A model generated the notes under the pieces. The model did not search any database and was not told where the DNA came from. It saw only the letters and a program-made list of their open reading frames with translations. 64,000 bases of DNA from positions 1,715,928,889-1,715,992,888 of the forward strand of contig OY728125.1 in the NCBI GenBank assembly GCA_963277665.1, in the 5' to 3' direction. The position numbers and the translations under genes were made by a program. Position 1 is the first letter of the stretch, and each line of letters begins with the position of its first letter. Shown here in pieces: positions 11,704 to 24,179 of this stretch. The stretch is from Viscum album. Its lineage: Eukaryota; Streptophyta; Magnoliopsida; Santalales; Viscaceae.

Positions 11704-13515
11704 CTTATCACCCCCACCCCAAATTTCATCTAATTTACTCTTTATTTATTTATTTTAACTATATAGAATGAATGGGTTATTCTTTGGGAGTTTTAGAGGA
11801 GTTTTGGTTTTCTTTTAAGGATTTTATAGAGGTGAATAGTTTGATCATGGTAAGTAGAAACCATGAAACACATCCAAAAAAAATACTGCATTGATAAATA
11901 GTGGGGTATAAAATTTTTTGTGGATATTTTTTCTAATAATTAAAGGAATCCATGGAATTTTTAGTTTGAGGTAGTGGCTCATTCATGGTTAGAACATGTT
12001 TTACCTAACATTGCACCCTAACAGTGCACCATGTAATTTTAGATCCCAAAAGCATGGATCTAATTTTATTTACCTTTTATTCCACTCATTTTCTAGTAAT
12101 TAGTCCAAAAACTGAGTTTCTCTTCCTCCCAAGGAAAGAGAGACAATTACATTCAATCCAAGAGTGATTCCTAGGTGAATATAAGTTTGTTAAAGGCCCA
12201 AATTCATCAGTTCGTGATTTTAATTCATCGTTTCCCATAGATTTCTTCTTAATACCTCTCTTGGAATCATGGATCCTATCTTTTGGGGATAGATCCATAC
12301 TATGTTATGATAATATTTATTTAATGTGATTGTTTTATTTGAATGGAATGGTATCTATGTATAGATTTTGGTGTTTCAATATTTGTTTTGACATTTTTAT
12401 ACCATTTATCATTATAAAAAAAATTGAGTGGTAGTTGGATTCTCTCTAAACTCCACTTGATTATAAATTGAAGATTTAATTCAAATTGATTTATTTTCTT
12501 AAAATTTCTCTGAAAATCATGGTGTGTTTTGATGGAAATTATTGATTGAATTATTATTTTTAAAATCATGGGATTCAAATGAAATTTTGGAAAACATTGT
12601 TTATAATTTTGAAATGGAAATTTTAATATTATGGTTTGTTGATGAAAGTTATGTGTTTATAGAAATTATTTTATTAAATTGGGTTGACAAGATTTGGGAA
12701 TAATGGTTGGGCATGAGTTGAATGGGATGGATATTTTTCAGGAAGTACCACCATCAATGGGACAAAGTATGGACATGAAGTTCCCTCATCAATGGTAATA
12801 CCATGCTTTTTTGTGTGTGTGGTGGATGTATGTGGACATGGAATTGTATTTTCCAAATCAAAACTTGATAAATTGTTTTAAAGGCTTTGTTTATGTATTC
12901 CTTAAAAAAATTCTGATATATTTATGATTATTTATTTGTAAAAGTTGATTTATCGATTTCTTATAAACGTTTTTCATTGATTAAAATATTTTATAAAATG
13001 TGATAATAAGTTTTATCCTAGTGGTGTGAGTTTATAGTTAGTGGGGAAATCCTATGGAGTTTAATACACACCCCTACTTGGAAACTATTGTGAATTTTTA
13101 GATATTATGTATCAAGACACAGGTAAAGGATTGGTATCCCTTTTCTTTAGAAATTCATTGTGATACTTTTGGTTGTACATGTGGATCTGGAGTTTGGAGC
13201 AGTTTTGGAGTTACTTATTGGTGTCATTGGTGTCATGGGTTTTTTGTCTCTTGGTTCTTTTGGTTACATGACATTAATTCTTCTGGTAATCTAATTTTGG
13301 GTCTTGGTTTGGTTTGGTTTGGGATTTTATTTCTTTACTCATGAATCAAATGAAATTTGGTTTTTTTATGGTCTTATAGTTTGGATTGTTTTAGCTTTAA
13401 GGTGAATATAATACCCCCCCAATTATATAAGATCCATTGGCATTTATTTATATCATTTTGTGTCTTGGGGATGTCTCCTAAGTCTATCAGAACAATCCAC
13501 CTATTCTCAACCCCA
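11704..13515 (+). repeat. 5' LTR of the nested gypsy element
   Basis: It shares ordered blocks with 18621-20513. Examples are CAGTGCACCCTAAC near 12020 and 18999, CAAATTGATTT near 12483 and 19482, the CATCAATGG motifs near 12750 and 19790, and GGGGATGTC near 13470 and 20468. Divergence is high with many small indels. The inner end is approximate. Confidence 0.72.
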
Positions 13516-14045
13516 CATGTGAAGGGAGGGATATTAGAAATTGTATTAGTATGTCTAATCTATGAGTATCAGTCTTGGTAAGTTCATATATTCTTGGGAT
13601 GGTAGTAATGAGTACAATTGTTCTAACTTGAAATGCAGATCATAAATAATCATAGGTAACATATTTATGCTAAACTTCATGTTACTAGGGAGTTTGGTAC
13701 ATGAGTTTTTTGAGAGTAATCAAGGATTTTTCACCTCATTGTCAAGGTTTTAGACAATTTAAATAGAATGACATGCATTTATAGTAATGACTTCCCACAA
13801 AGAGTGAATAATTCATTTTAAGTAATTATTAATGACTTGTTGAAATAGTGTTGATTTTTGAAAATAATTGAAAATGGTATTATTTTCAAAAAAACATTGT
13901 AAAAGTTTCAAAAAAAATTGAAAGTGGAAATTTTTGAATTTTGAAAATATTTTTTATGATATGTTTTGTGTGGAAATTTTGAAATTGATAAGCCTTAAGT
14001 TGCTAGAGATAAATTCTAAATATATTTTAATTTTGGTTATAAAGA
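13516..14045 (+). other. 5' untranslated stretch of the nested gypsy element
   Basis: AT-rich, with no ORF and no convincing primer binding site; the expected TGGTATC motif is not visible. It leads into the probable gag start at 14046. Confidence 0.4.
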
Positions 14046-15150
14046 ATGGCTCCAAGTAGTAACCATAGAAACAAATCAGAAGTGGTTGCTAAAAATATGG
14101 TTTCATGAGAAATAGATTAACCAGTAGTTGGTCTAGAATATTTTCTAGGAAATTTAGGTTGTGGATAGAGGGAATAAAAATGATGAACCAAGGAAATTGG
14201 ATTATTTAGTTTAGTTAAAAAATAATAATCCATCCACATTTCATGGTGATTTAGAACCAGAAAAAGAAAAAGTTTTGATAAATAGGATGAATCAAATATT
14301 AGATTTTCTTATCACACCAATTGAGATAAAGGTCAAGTTGGAAACATACATGCTAGATGATTTGGAATGCCAATAGTGAAATTTAGTAGTTTAGGCTAAA
14401 TCAAACCAAGGAATGACACAGGAGGATTTTTGAATAATTACTTAACAAAATTTTATATCCTCATAATTTTTAGATTAAAATAATAATAGACTTTTTCAGT
14501 TTAAATACAGACAAACTCAAAAGGATAGAGTATGCAGAATAATTTATGAATTTATTATTTTTGGCATTGAAATTCGCTACAAGTGTGTCCTTGATAGAAT
14601 TTATTTTTTCAATTATGGTTTAGTCCATATATTTAGTCAAATATTTCCAGGATTTTTATATCATATCATATAGATATGGTCAATAGATAATTCATAGGGG
14701 AAAGGAATATCTCAGGAAATACAGTAGTGGGAAGCTTCCTTATTCATATGGGAATTGGTGGAAACTCTAATGATGGAAATAAATTGTAGATGGGCATCTA
14801 TTTCTATGGTGGTGGCATGACTTAGAATAAGATAGCATGATTAGTGAATATTCCTCTTAAACCAAAGGTTAAATCAGAGTGTTTGTAGTGTATTTCACTA
14901 GATCACATCAAGCAAGATTGAATTACACCACCTAGAGATTATCACAATTGAAACCAAATGAGACATCTCCAACACTATTTTAATATTTCTCCTAACTCAG
15001 GTTCTAGATACACATCTCATGATACTCAAGATTCTTATGTTTTAATGGGATGAGTGTAGCAGAATAACTCTCATTAGCAGAACTGAGTGATCGATGGTGA
15101 TTCTTGGAATTTCATGACTCCTCAACTAGTGAAATCTCAATAGGGTAATA
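14046..15150 (+). pseudogene. Gag remnant
   Basis: It opens with ATG at 14046 (MAPSSNHRNKS). A Gag-core-like segment near 14220-14375 reads NNPSTFHGDLEPEKEK and then ILDFLITPIEIKVKLETYML, matching the P-x-F-x-G-D start of retrotransposon Gag. Stop codons are frequent. Function is lost. Confidence 0.6.
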
Positions 15151-15164
15151 AAGAGAAATTTGTA

Positions 15165-15420
15165 GTGAGTAATAAATTGTATAGAGTTGTGAAAATGTTC
15201 ATGTATAATCAATATAGACCTTCATTTATGAGATGTATGATACTTTTTAAATCAACACCCATGCACGCTTTGTTTGATATGGGTGTGTCCCATTCATTTA
15301 TTGTTTATTTGGATCTTGATCTTCTAGTTTTTCTTGTTGAGATGATGCCTTCTATTTTGAAACTTCAAAATACTATTAGACAAAGAGATTGTTTATCTGT
15401 TATGTGAAAAGCATACTTTA
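15165..15420 (+). pseudogene. Aspartic protease remnant
   Basis: The frame contains HALFDMGVSHSFIVYLDL. This is the gypsy protease motif (LFDxGASHSFI) with the catalytic Asp retained but the flanking residues changed. It is in the right position between Gag and RT. Confidence 0.75.
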
Positions 15421-15839
15421 TAACTATCTATGGGGATGAATTGATTTGGGACATCTCTATTCTTGAGTTTGATTTTTATGAATTAATCTAAGGCAATGAT
15501 AGTTTAAAAATGTTCAAATCTCGCATCGATTTTCATACTTGAAGGGTTAGTTTTAAAAATCATGACATAGTGAATAATATATTTAGAGGATATTATAATG
15601 TAATGTTATGTGGAGTAGGATTATTGGCATAATAATTTGGAACTATGTCACATGAGTTGGCGGTTTTGGCATTGGCATCGGGGGTTGAGATCAGGATTGA
15701 CATTTTTTAGCAATTATTGATAAGTTTCTTAATGTTTTACCTAATAATTTCCTAGTGAATCCACCCAATATATATGTAGAGTTTAAAATTTATCTCTTAC
15801 TAGGGGAAATTATTACACAAATTATATATTATTGAATGG

Positions 15840-16520
15840 AACCAATAGAATTAATTGAATTTAAATTCTTGTTAAAAGAGTTGGAAAGCAAAGGGTTTAT
15901 TCGTCCTAACACATCTTTATTGGTAGTACTATTTTTTTTGAGATATTAGGATTTGTGTGGATTATCATAAACTTATTAAATTTAGGATTAAGAATTAGAA
16001 TCCTATTTCACTGTTTAATTATCTATGTGATAAATTTAATGGAGAACATTGGTTCTCAAAAATTGATTTCTGTTCGGGATATCTTCAATTGAGGGTTCTG
16101 AAAGAAGATTTTGTGTAGAAAATTTTCAGGAGTAGATATGAAAATTAAGAGTATGATTTTATTACTTTTAGTCTTATGAATGTTCAAACTGTATCTATTG
16201 AATTGATGAATAAGTAATTTCAAAGGATTTGGGATTCCATTGTGGCAGTGTTTGTGGATTATATAATAGTTTATTCAAGAGAAAAGTTTATACATGAGAA
16301 ACACTTGGAAATAGTGTTTGGTATTTTGTGGTATCACCATCTATATTCCAAATATTCAAAGTGTGATTTTTGGATACATGAGGTACATTTACAAGGCCAA
16401 GATAGCTCTGAAATAGTTGTTTTTGTGGCTATAGAAAATATAGATGTTGTGATATCATGGAATCTTCCAATGAATGTCTTCAAGATACGAAATTTACTTA
16501 TTGGTTATTACTGACATTTT
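15840..16520 (+). pseudogene. Reverse transcriptase remnant
   Basis: Pieces in more than one frame: a VDYHKL-like motif near 15955, then WFSKIDFCSGYLQL near 16054, and VFVDYIIVYSREKFIHEKHLEIV at 16245-16310. The catalytic box reads FVDY in place of FIDD. KYSKCDFW follows near 16350. The copy is inactive. Confidence 0.8.
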
Positions 16521-16529
16521 TCTCATGAC

Positions 16530-17060
16530 TATTCAAAACTATCTTCCCCAAAGACAACATTGACAAGGAAAAGTGTTCCATTCCAATGAAATGATGAATG
16601 TATGAAGTATTTTCAAGTTCATAATTCTCTCTTTACATTATCACCAATAATGTTACTTCTAGAATCATGACAAGGCTATGTGGTGTATTATGATTCTTCA
16701 TGATTTGGGTTTGAGTGTGTTCTAATACAAGTAGATCGTGTTATTTATTATTACTCACAACAATTATGGTTTCATGAGAATGACTACCCAAAAAAATAAT
16801 TGGAATTTCATATGGTAGTCCATTCAAATAAGGCCTAGTTTCATTATCATTTTGGTGATAAATTCCCAAAGTTTATGGACAATAAAATCTTGAAACACAT
16901 TTTCTGAAAAAGATATTTGAAACTGAGATAAAGAAGATGAATGGTGCGTCTTCAAATTATTGACTTTGACTTAATGTATACATCGAGTAATGGTAACTCT
17001 GTAGAAGATGTATTAACAAGGAAGTTTAATAGTCAGATGGAGAAAGAGGCTTCAGATTAA
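16530..17060 (+). pseudogene. RNase H remnant
   Basis: A broken frame reads VIYYYSQQLW, then ENDYP, LEFHMVV and HYHFGDKF. Near 16950 it continues RLQIIDFDLMYTSSNGNSVEDVL, matching the gypsy RNase H pattern of S-Q-L, E-K-N-Y, HDLEL, and then Y-x-P-G-K-x-N-x-VADALSR. Stops interrupt it. Confidence 0.65.
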
Positions 17061-17199
17061 GGGAAACTAATGTTAGTGATAACTAATATGCAGTTATATT
17101 GTGAAGAAAATTGTAGTTTTGTGGTTTTTATTTTGTTTTATCTTATTCATTATTTGTTTAAGAAGGTTAAAGAGGCTTAAACATCCAATTCATAATTTT

Positions 17200-18608
17200 T
17201 TTCTATGAGTTTAAAACTCATTGGTGTGGAGACCATTGATAGATGGAATCATGAAAGAATATCAGTGTTGTGGTATCAAGATCGAATACTTATACCATTA
17301 GATTATAAGGAAAAAATATTTTAGGAAAACCACCATTTGAGATGATATATTCATCCTAGAATAAAATTATGTATTGGGAACTAAAAAAATATTTTAGTGG
17401 ATTTTCATGAAATGAAAGTGGAAGATTTTGTTTGATATTCCAAACCTATCAATAGGTTAGCATACAGAACTGGTGACCAATAGGTATGTTGTAGTCTTTA
17501 CTAATTCCTATGTGGAAATTGAAGTGAATAAATGAGGATTTTGTAAAATTAATACCAATGACTATTTAGAAACATAATTCCATATGGTTGATAGTGGATC
17601 AACACACAACGTGGGCTCATTTCTTTAATATTCATGAATCTAATATGGTGGAAGACTTATCAAAAATATATATCTGAGAAGTGGTGAAAAATAATTAAAT
17701 ACTAGTTTTTATAGTATTAGACTGATATTTTTGTTTTAAATCATGAATTTATAAATCCTTAAAGCAACCCCTTTGGACTTAGTTGACTTAAGCGAGGTGT
17801 ATCATCCTCAAAAGGATAGGAAATCTAAGAGGATGATACAAATGTTAGAGGACATGCTTAGGGATTGTATAGTATTTTTTTATTGCTCATCGGAATAGAA
17901 CATATCATTAGTGGAGTTATGTTATAAAACTTTTATCATGCCTTAATACATATAGATCCTTTTGAAGCACTATATTGGTATCCTTTTTGTTATCCACCTA
18001 TTTTTTATAGAAATAGGTGAGATAACATTGGTTAGACAAAGACATGCACAAGAGACAATGGACAATATTCGATTGATCATAAATAGAATGGAGATGTCTC
18101 GGAGTAATCATAAATCATATGTAGACCACAATCAACAACTACTATCGTTCTAGGTGAGTGATCACGTGTTATTGAGAATCTCTCCGAGGCTTGTATGTCA
18201 TTGTTTTAGTAAAAAGTGTAAGTTATTCCTCAATACAAAGGCCCTTTCGATATACATGAATGGGTTGGTGAGGTGGAATATTGATTTTATTTTCCACCAA
18301 GGTTCACTTCAGTGGATAATTTTTTTCATGCATCTCAATAGAAGAAGTATAAAACTCATCCTGACTATGTGATTTAAGAGAATTACATTGATCTAGATCC
18401 AAATTATAGGTTGGTTCATGATTTTATGGATTATGGATAGGCAGGAAAAAATATTGTGTGGAAAAAGAATTGTTATAGTGTAGGTTTTATGTAAACAAGG
18501 TCATATCTAGGCAGAAACGCGGGAGTGTGAGAAGGAAATTTTGGAACAATGGCCAGTACTCTTCCAGAAAAACTCTGGTTTTCTCCTTTTTTAGGATGGA
18601 AAGACCCC
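17200..18608 (+). pseudogene. Integrase and chromodomain remnant
   Basis: The zinc-binding start is faint near 17330 (HHLR, HPRIK). 17962-18150 reads IGEITLVRQRHAQETMDNIRLI, matching the integrase C-terminal region. 18154-18370 continues DHVLLRISPR and further motifs from the chromovirus integrase tail. 18450-18610 keeps chromodomain-like pieces (RECEKEILEQWPVLF). Stops and frameshifts are numerous. Confidence 0.7.
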
Positions 18609-18620
18609 TGATGGGGAGAA
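18609..18620 (+). other. Polypurine tract of the nested gypsy element
   Basis: TGATGGGGAGAA is directly followed by TGTATCACAC, the start of the 3' LTR at 18621. Confidence 0.7.
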
Positions 18621-20513
18621 TGTATCACACTCAGTTTCTTATGAATGACCCTTTATTTATTTATTTATTTTAATTATATAAAACACTTCGGTTATGCTTT
18701 AGTAGGTTTGGAGGATTTTTCACATGATTTAGAGGCTTTTCTAGAGGATCGTCATTTGAGAACATATAGTAAAAATGATGGAAAACCTCTAAGAAACGGA
18801 ATAAGGAAAAATAGTGTTCACTGGGCAACTATACAGTTGGAACACAATTTTACAAAATAGTGTGAATACCCCATAGAAGTCATGAAATACTGGAATATTG
18901 GGTATAGCACAGTTGGAAAAAGGATTGTATCACCATGTGTTCCAACTGTGTTAGGTATGGTTTGAGGTAGTGTCTCATGCACAACTAACACATGGTTTGA
19001 CTAACAGTGCACCCTAACCATGCACCATGAAATTTTTTATCCAAAAATAATTGATCTAATCCAATTTACCTCATAAATAAATCATTTCCACCATAATTAG
19101 TCCATAACCCAAATTACTCTTTATTCCAAGGCTGTAGAAACTATTCCTTTTGATATAGGATTGATTCCTTTGGGGATCTAAGTTCATTGGATGCCCATAT
19201 TCATTGGTAAGTATTTTTTTCATTATCTTTTCCCAAATATTTATTCTTATTATATCTATTTGAATCATGGAATTAGTCCATCAGGGATAGATCCATTTTT
19301 TATTATATCAATCTTCATGGAATTTTATTGTTTTGATATAAGGGAATTAGATCTAATGATGAATTTAGAAGTTTCATGATGGGATTTTAAAGTTTTTGTG
19401 TCATTCTTCTTTTTTCCAAATCATGAGAGGTAGGTGGATTCTCTATTGAATCCTCTTGATTAGAAATTGAAGGATAGATTTCAAATTGATTTAATTTCTT
19501 GTAATTTTTTTTGAAAATCAGGATGTCATTTGATGGTAATTCTCTTTTAAATTATGGTTTTGGGAATTATGGTATTTGGTTTTATTTTTGGAAAACCTTT
19601 TTTTATAATTTTATTATTGTGATTTTAAAATTATTATTGGTTGGTGAAGGTAATGTTTTTTTTAAATGATTTTATTAAAATAGGTTGACATGATTTGGGC
19701 ATAATGGTTGGGGATGAGTTGACTAGGATAGATATTGGTTGTGATGTACCACCATCAAAGGGATAGAGTGTGGACATGACATTCCACCATCAATGGAAAC
19801 ACTAAGCTTGTGTGTGTGTGTTGTGGATTTTCATGGACATAGAATAGTATATTCCAAATCACAACTTTATAAAATATTTTATTGAATTTATTGATGATAT
19901 CCTAGAAAATATTTATGATAGCATGTTGATTCTAAAATTTGAAAATTTTGATTAATGGATTTCTTATAAACTATTTTCATTTCTTAAATTATTTTATAAA
20001 ATATTCTAACAAGATTTATCTTATTTTGATGATTTGGGAACTCATTGGGGAAATACTACTAAGTTTTATACTCACCCCCTACATGGGTACTAGGGTTCAT
20101 ATGATAATATTATCTATCGAGACATAGGTAAAGTTAAGGTATTAAAATTATATAGTAATTAGTCATTATAACTTGGTCTGGGAATGTGAATTTAAAGCTT
20201 GGAGAATTTTGGGAGTTTCTGATTGGTATCTTTTGTATCTTGGTATTTTTATATTTTGGTTACGTTAGTTTTGTGAAATTTATTCTACTTGCACAATAAC
20301 AGCTTCTTTCAGTTTGGTTTTATTTTATCTTGTAATTTTATACACAAGCATCACAAGGAGTTTTGGTTGTATATGGTTATCTTAGTTTGTGTTTTTATCT
20401 TCAAAGTGAAATTCTTCACCCAATAGTTTATGATCCCTTGGAATTTATTACCATCCTTTAGTGTATTGGGGATGTCACCTAAGGACAGCGATACCCTCTA
20501 CTGAGATATAACA
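18621..20513 (+). repeat. 3' LTR of the nested gypsy element
   Basis: Starts TGTATCACAC after a polypurine tract and ends near TATAACA at 20513. It is collinear with 11704 to about 13515. Downstream of 20513 the sequence switches to the end of the old LTR. Confidence 0.75.
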
Positions 20514-20722
20514 CATATTTAGTATAACATGTCTTAAAAGGGTTCTAATAATGAAAAACTTAGTGGATGATGATGTAGTTCTCTTATGAACTATTTTTTG
20601 GTGTCTCCAATTTTCCAAAGACTCTGAACCTATATGATTTTGTTGTGAATCATTATTTTATATAGTGAGTATTAATCTAATAATATTTACATATTTACAT
20701 ATGAAATGTATGGGTTTATATA
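20514..20722 (+). repeat. 3' end of the old chromovirus 5' LTR
   Basis: It aligns with 30715-30919 of the solo LTR: GCTAAAAGGG-like start, CCAATTTTCCAAAGAC against CCCAGTTTCTAAAGAC, GTGGTTTTGTCAT-like, ending GGGTTTATA against GGGTCGTTATA. It lies just upstream of a primer binding site. Confidence 0.7.
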
Positions 20723-20724
20723 TT

Positions 20725-20745
20725 TGGTATCATATCAAGGTTTAG
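20725..20745 (+). other. Primer binding site, tRNA-iMet type
   Basis: TGGTATCATATCAAGG followed by TTTAG closely matches the complement of the 3' end of initiator Met tRNA (TGGTATCAGAGC...). It sits 2 bases after the LTR end, as expected. Confidence 0.75.
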
Positions 20746-22700
20746 TTACCTTTAGAAATTATGATGAGAAAAAATTACGGATAACCCTTACAAAAATTAT
20801 ATATATAAAAGAACATCCTATGTTATAGTAAATTAAAGAGTGTTGTTTTCTAATAAAAAACCCTAATGGGATAAAACAAGTGGATGTGATCTTTGTAACT
20901 GTTTAATATTGGGGTAATAAATAAAGGAAGAGTTGGTTGATTATATATCATCTATAATTATACTTCAATGTGAGTATTCCCTTACTATTGACCAGGTTTG
21001 ACACTCTTGAGGGATATTATTGGGCTAATTAATATTTTATTTATAAACGATTGTGAAGGATTCAAATAGGTGATGACCACGAATAACCTAGGTTATACCT
21101 AATACTTCATAGATTGAAAATAATATGTCATGATTTATATATATTATAAATGAGTATTCATGATTATGTAGTTTTACATAATGATTATTATTTCTCCCAC
21201 TGTATTTTTTGGTTTTAATCAATGGATGTAACCTGAAAGAATCGTGTTAATACTGATTGTGATGGAAAATGAATTTATTTTCATCTTATGAAACCAAATA
21301 TTAAGGGATCTAGAATGAAAAATTTCACTACAATGATCAAAAATAATTTTCATGCTATGAATCATAATAAGCTACCAAACAAAAAAAGTAGGTAAAATAT
21401 TTTGTTGATTTCTTTATGAGAAAACACCCACCTTATTTTATGGGGTCATTTGATTAACTATTTTCATAGAAATGGAGCAGTACCACTAAAAATATACCTT
21501 CCATTCTCTAATTTTCAAAACATGAAAAAGTTATTTTTTCAGTTTAATGTCTAGAAGGTATATCATATGAATGGTGGAATCTTATCAGGAACACAAGTTA
21601 ATGAAGAGAAATTAACTCTATGTGGTGGGATTAGTTTAAGATGTTATTTTTTAATAAATTATATTTATAATATTTATATTAAAAAATATTGAGGTAGTAA
21701 GTTGATAAAAATTATAAGGATGATGAATCTTTTAGTACATATGAGGAAAATTTTACAAGAATTGTGAGGTTTTCTTATGGTATTGTCATACAACCTAAAA
21801 GTATGGTTTATAGATTCCTTAGTGTCATAAAATCAAGTCTACAAAGGTAATTATCCATTAAATAATTTTGAACCCATGAATAAATCATTAAATATTATAT
21901 AAAAGTGGAAATGGATATTGGAGTAACTCGTGAATCTCTTAGTTTTTATATGAAAATAAAGATGGAATTCAAATGAAACTCTAAAAACCATGGAGAGAAG
22001 AATATGATCCTCTCTTTATGCTCAAAATATGGAAGGAAACATGGAGGTAATTGTGTTAAGTGGACTAGTGAATAATTTATGTTTTGAATGGAAGGTTAAT
22101 ATGAAATCAAACAATGAAATAATGTGAATAGATGACTCAATTAAAGGAATAATGAAAAATTCCAACATAATACACCACCCACACTTCAATGTCTCAAATG
22201 AAAGATGTATTGATATTATGCTAACTAGTGATCAAATTATAAGGTTGATGATGATGATTGACATCATAATAATCTTAATATCAGAGAAAAATGGAATTAT
22301 CATGTGATTATTATTGCTGACATGGATTCTGAAATGGTTAAATTTATAGTTATAATCCACTCTATAACCACTGATTTATTACATAATTTTTTATATACCA
22401 ACTCTTTTGTATCTAAATATTTTTATAAAGGTGTCATGGTACCATTATAATGATTATATTTTTAATTATAAGTGAAATCCTTAATGGTATTACAACTATA
22501 TATAAATTCTATTATTATTATCTAATTGAAGAGAGTGGGAATGTGCTTCTGATAAATATCATTATTATCCATATGGTTGAATTTGATGTTATCTTTGTCA
22601 TGGATTAGATTTAATCACTTAAATGACACATCAGTTTCCAAGTAATGTATGACATGTTTTATATTACAAACCAACCTATGATCTTCTATCAATGATATGA
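20746..22700 (+). pseudogene. Gag (and possibly protease) remnant of the old chromovirus
   Basis: A broken Gag core is visible at about 21395-21880: RKHPPYFMGSFD, EKVIFSV, EGISYEWWNLI, then YEENFTRIVRF. This follows the P-P-x-F-x-G and A-x-x-WW pattern of retrotransposon Gag. A weak protease-like stretch (LYTNSFVSKYF) lies near 22395. I see nothing else in this AT-rich region. Confidence 0.5.
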
Positions 22701-22739
22701 TAAATATAAACTTCCAATGGAAATTGTATCTATTGTCGG

Positions 22740-23560
22740 GGTCCTGATTCCTATTTAAAAAGGTGGTTTGATCTCATATGGTTGAGTAGAAACTAAACAT
22801 CGATCATATTCCTAATTTGGGGGAGTTTTTTATAGTATTTTGGGGAGATTTTTATAGTATTATAGTGAATCATGAAGTTGAGTTCCCAATAGAATGCATA
22901 CCTAGTGCTACACCTATTTTAAATACCCCATATATAATTGTCTTGATGGAGTTGTTGGAATGGAAGAATCAACTCTTGAGGAATCTTAAAATGGATTAAT
23001 TTATCAAAATGTATCACCATGGGGTGAAACTTTTATTTTTATTAAAATTAAATAAGGGTATATGTTATTGTACATTGATTATGGGAAACATAACAAGATT
23101 ACAATCGAGAATAAGTATCATTTCCCCCATATTGATGACTTTTTTGATAAACTACATAGATATCAATACTTTTCCAAGATTGAACCTCATTAGGGGTATC
23201 ATGAATTTAGGGTCAAGAAGAAGGTATACGTAATAAAACATCTAATACTTAGAATGGCCACTATGAATATTTAGTTATTCTATTTGGACTTAGTAATTCC
23301 ATGTCTATCTTTATGGATTTAATGAATAGTGTTTTGGTGAATACCTTTATCAAATTTTGGTGGTATTTATAGATGATATTATTATAAAATCAAAGATAAA
23401 TAAAGGGCATGAATATTGGTTGAGGATTGTACTGAAGATACTAAGTGAAGATAAGATATATGAAAAATTTATGAAGTGTGAATTTAGGCTACAAAAATAA
23501 TTCATTTTTGGATCACATAATCTTAATAGAGGTTATATTGGTGGATCAATCAAAGATAAG
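22740..23560 (+). pseudogene. Reverse transcriptase remnant (FIDD box kept)
   Basis: Near 23118-23230 an RT segment reads, over several frames, HIDDFFDKLHRYQYFSKIE and GYHEFRVKKKVY. The catalytic box VVFIDDIIIKS is intact at about 23362-23390, with both Asp codons at 23372-23377. KFMKCEF follows near 23460. Many stops elsewhere make it non-functional. Confidence 0.78.
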
Positions 23561-23569
23561 TGTTATTGA

Positions 23570-24170
23570 AAATTGTTTTAAAGAACCACTATGAATGATA
23601 TCTATAGTTTTCCTGAATTGGATAAATTTTATCAATTCTTTATGGTGAATGTATCATGGCTATCTAATCCCATCACCAATTTAACTCGTATGGGATCTAT
23701 GTTCCTTTGGATAGATGAATCTGAGAAAAATTCCATGGAAATGAAGAAAGGGAACTATAGAGAAGGGTTTTAAAAATATTGTGATGCATCAAAAAATGGA
23801 TTGAGATGGGTTATCATGCAAAATGTCATGGTTATAGATTGCTGCTCATAAAAATTGAATGTTTGTGACCAAAATTACCCAACACAAGATTTGAAGTTAG
23901 TTGCGGTAATATTTTCACTAAAGATGTGGAGGAATTATCTTTATGGATGAAGATGTGATATATATATATATGGATAATTAAATTTTAAATTATATATTCA
24001 ATCAAAATGATTTTAATATGCTCCAAATAAGATGGTTTTAGTTTATTAAAGATTATGACTGCTCAATAGATTACCACCTTGGGAAATAGAATAAGGTGGA
24101 AGATGCTCTTAGTCTAAAGGATCGCCCTAGATCATATATGATGAGAATCAGAAAAGATAAAATATTTATA
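23570..24170 (+). pseudogene. RT connection and RNase H remnant
   Basis: 23591-23770 reads SFPELDKFYQFFMVNVSWL, NPITNLTRMGSMFLW and SEKNSMEMKK, the connection domain. Then come CDASKNGLRWVIMQN near 23780, NYPTQDLKLVAVIFSLKMW near 23870 and EDAL near 24095, in RNase H order, with several stops. Confidence 0.78.
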
Positions 24171-24179
24171 GACTTAGAT

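Larger units (their letters stand above)
11704..20513 (+). mobile_element. Decayed plus-strand Ty3/gypsy element nested in the old LTR
   Basis: A direct-repeat pair of about 1.8-1.9 kb (11704 to about 13515 and 18621-20513) encloses heavily mutated gag-pol on the plus strand. The outer ends fall inside a continuous match to the old LTR, so it inserted there. The 5-bp flanks are GGTAT and CATAT, only partly alike, as expected for an old duplication. It carries a chromodomain-like tail, so it is also a chromovirus. Confidence 0.75.
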
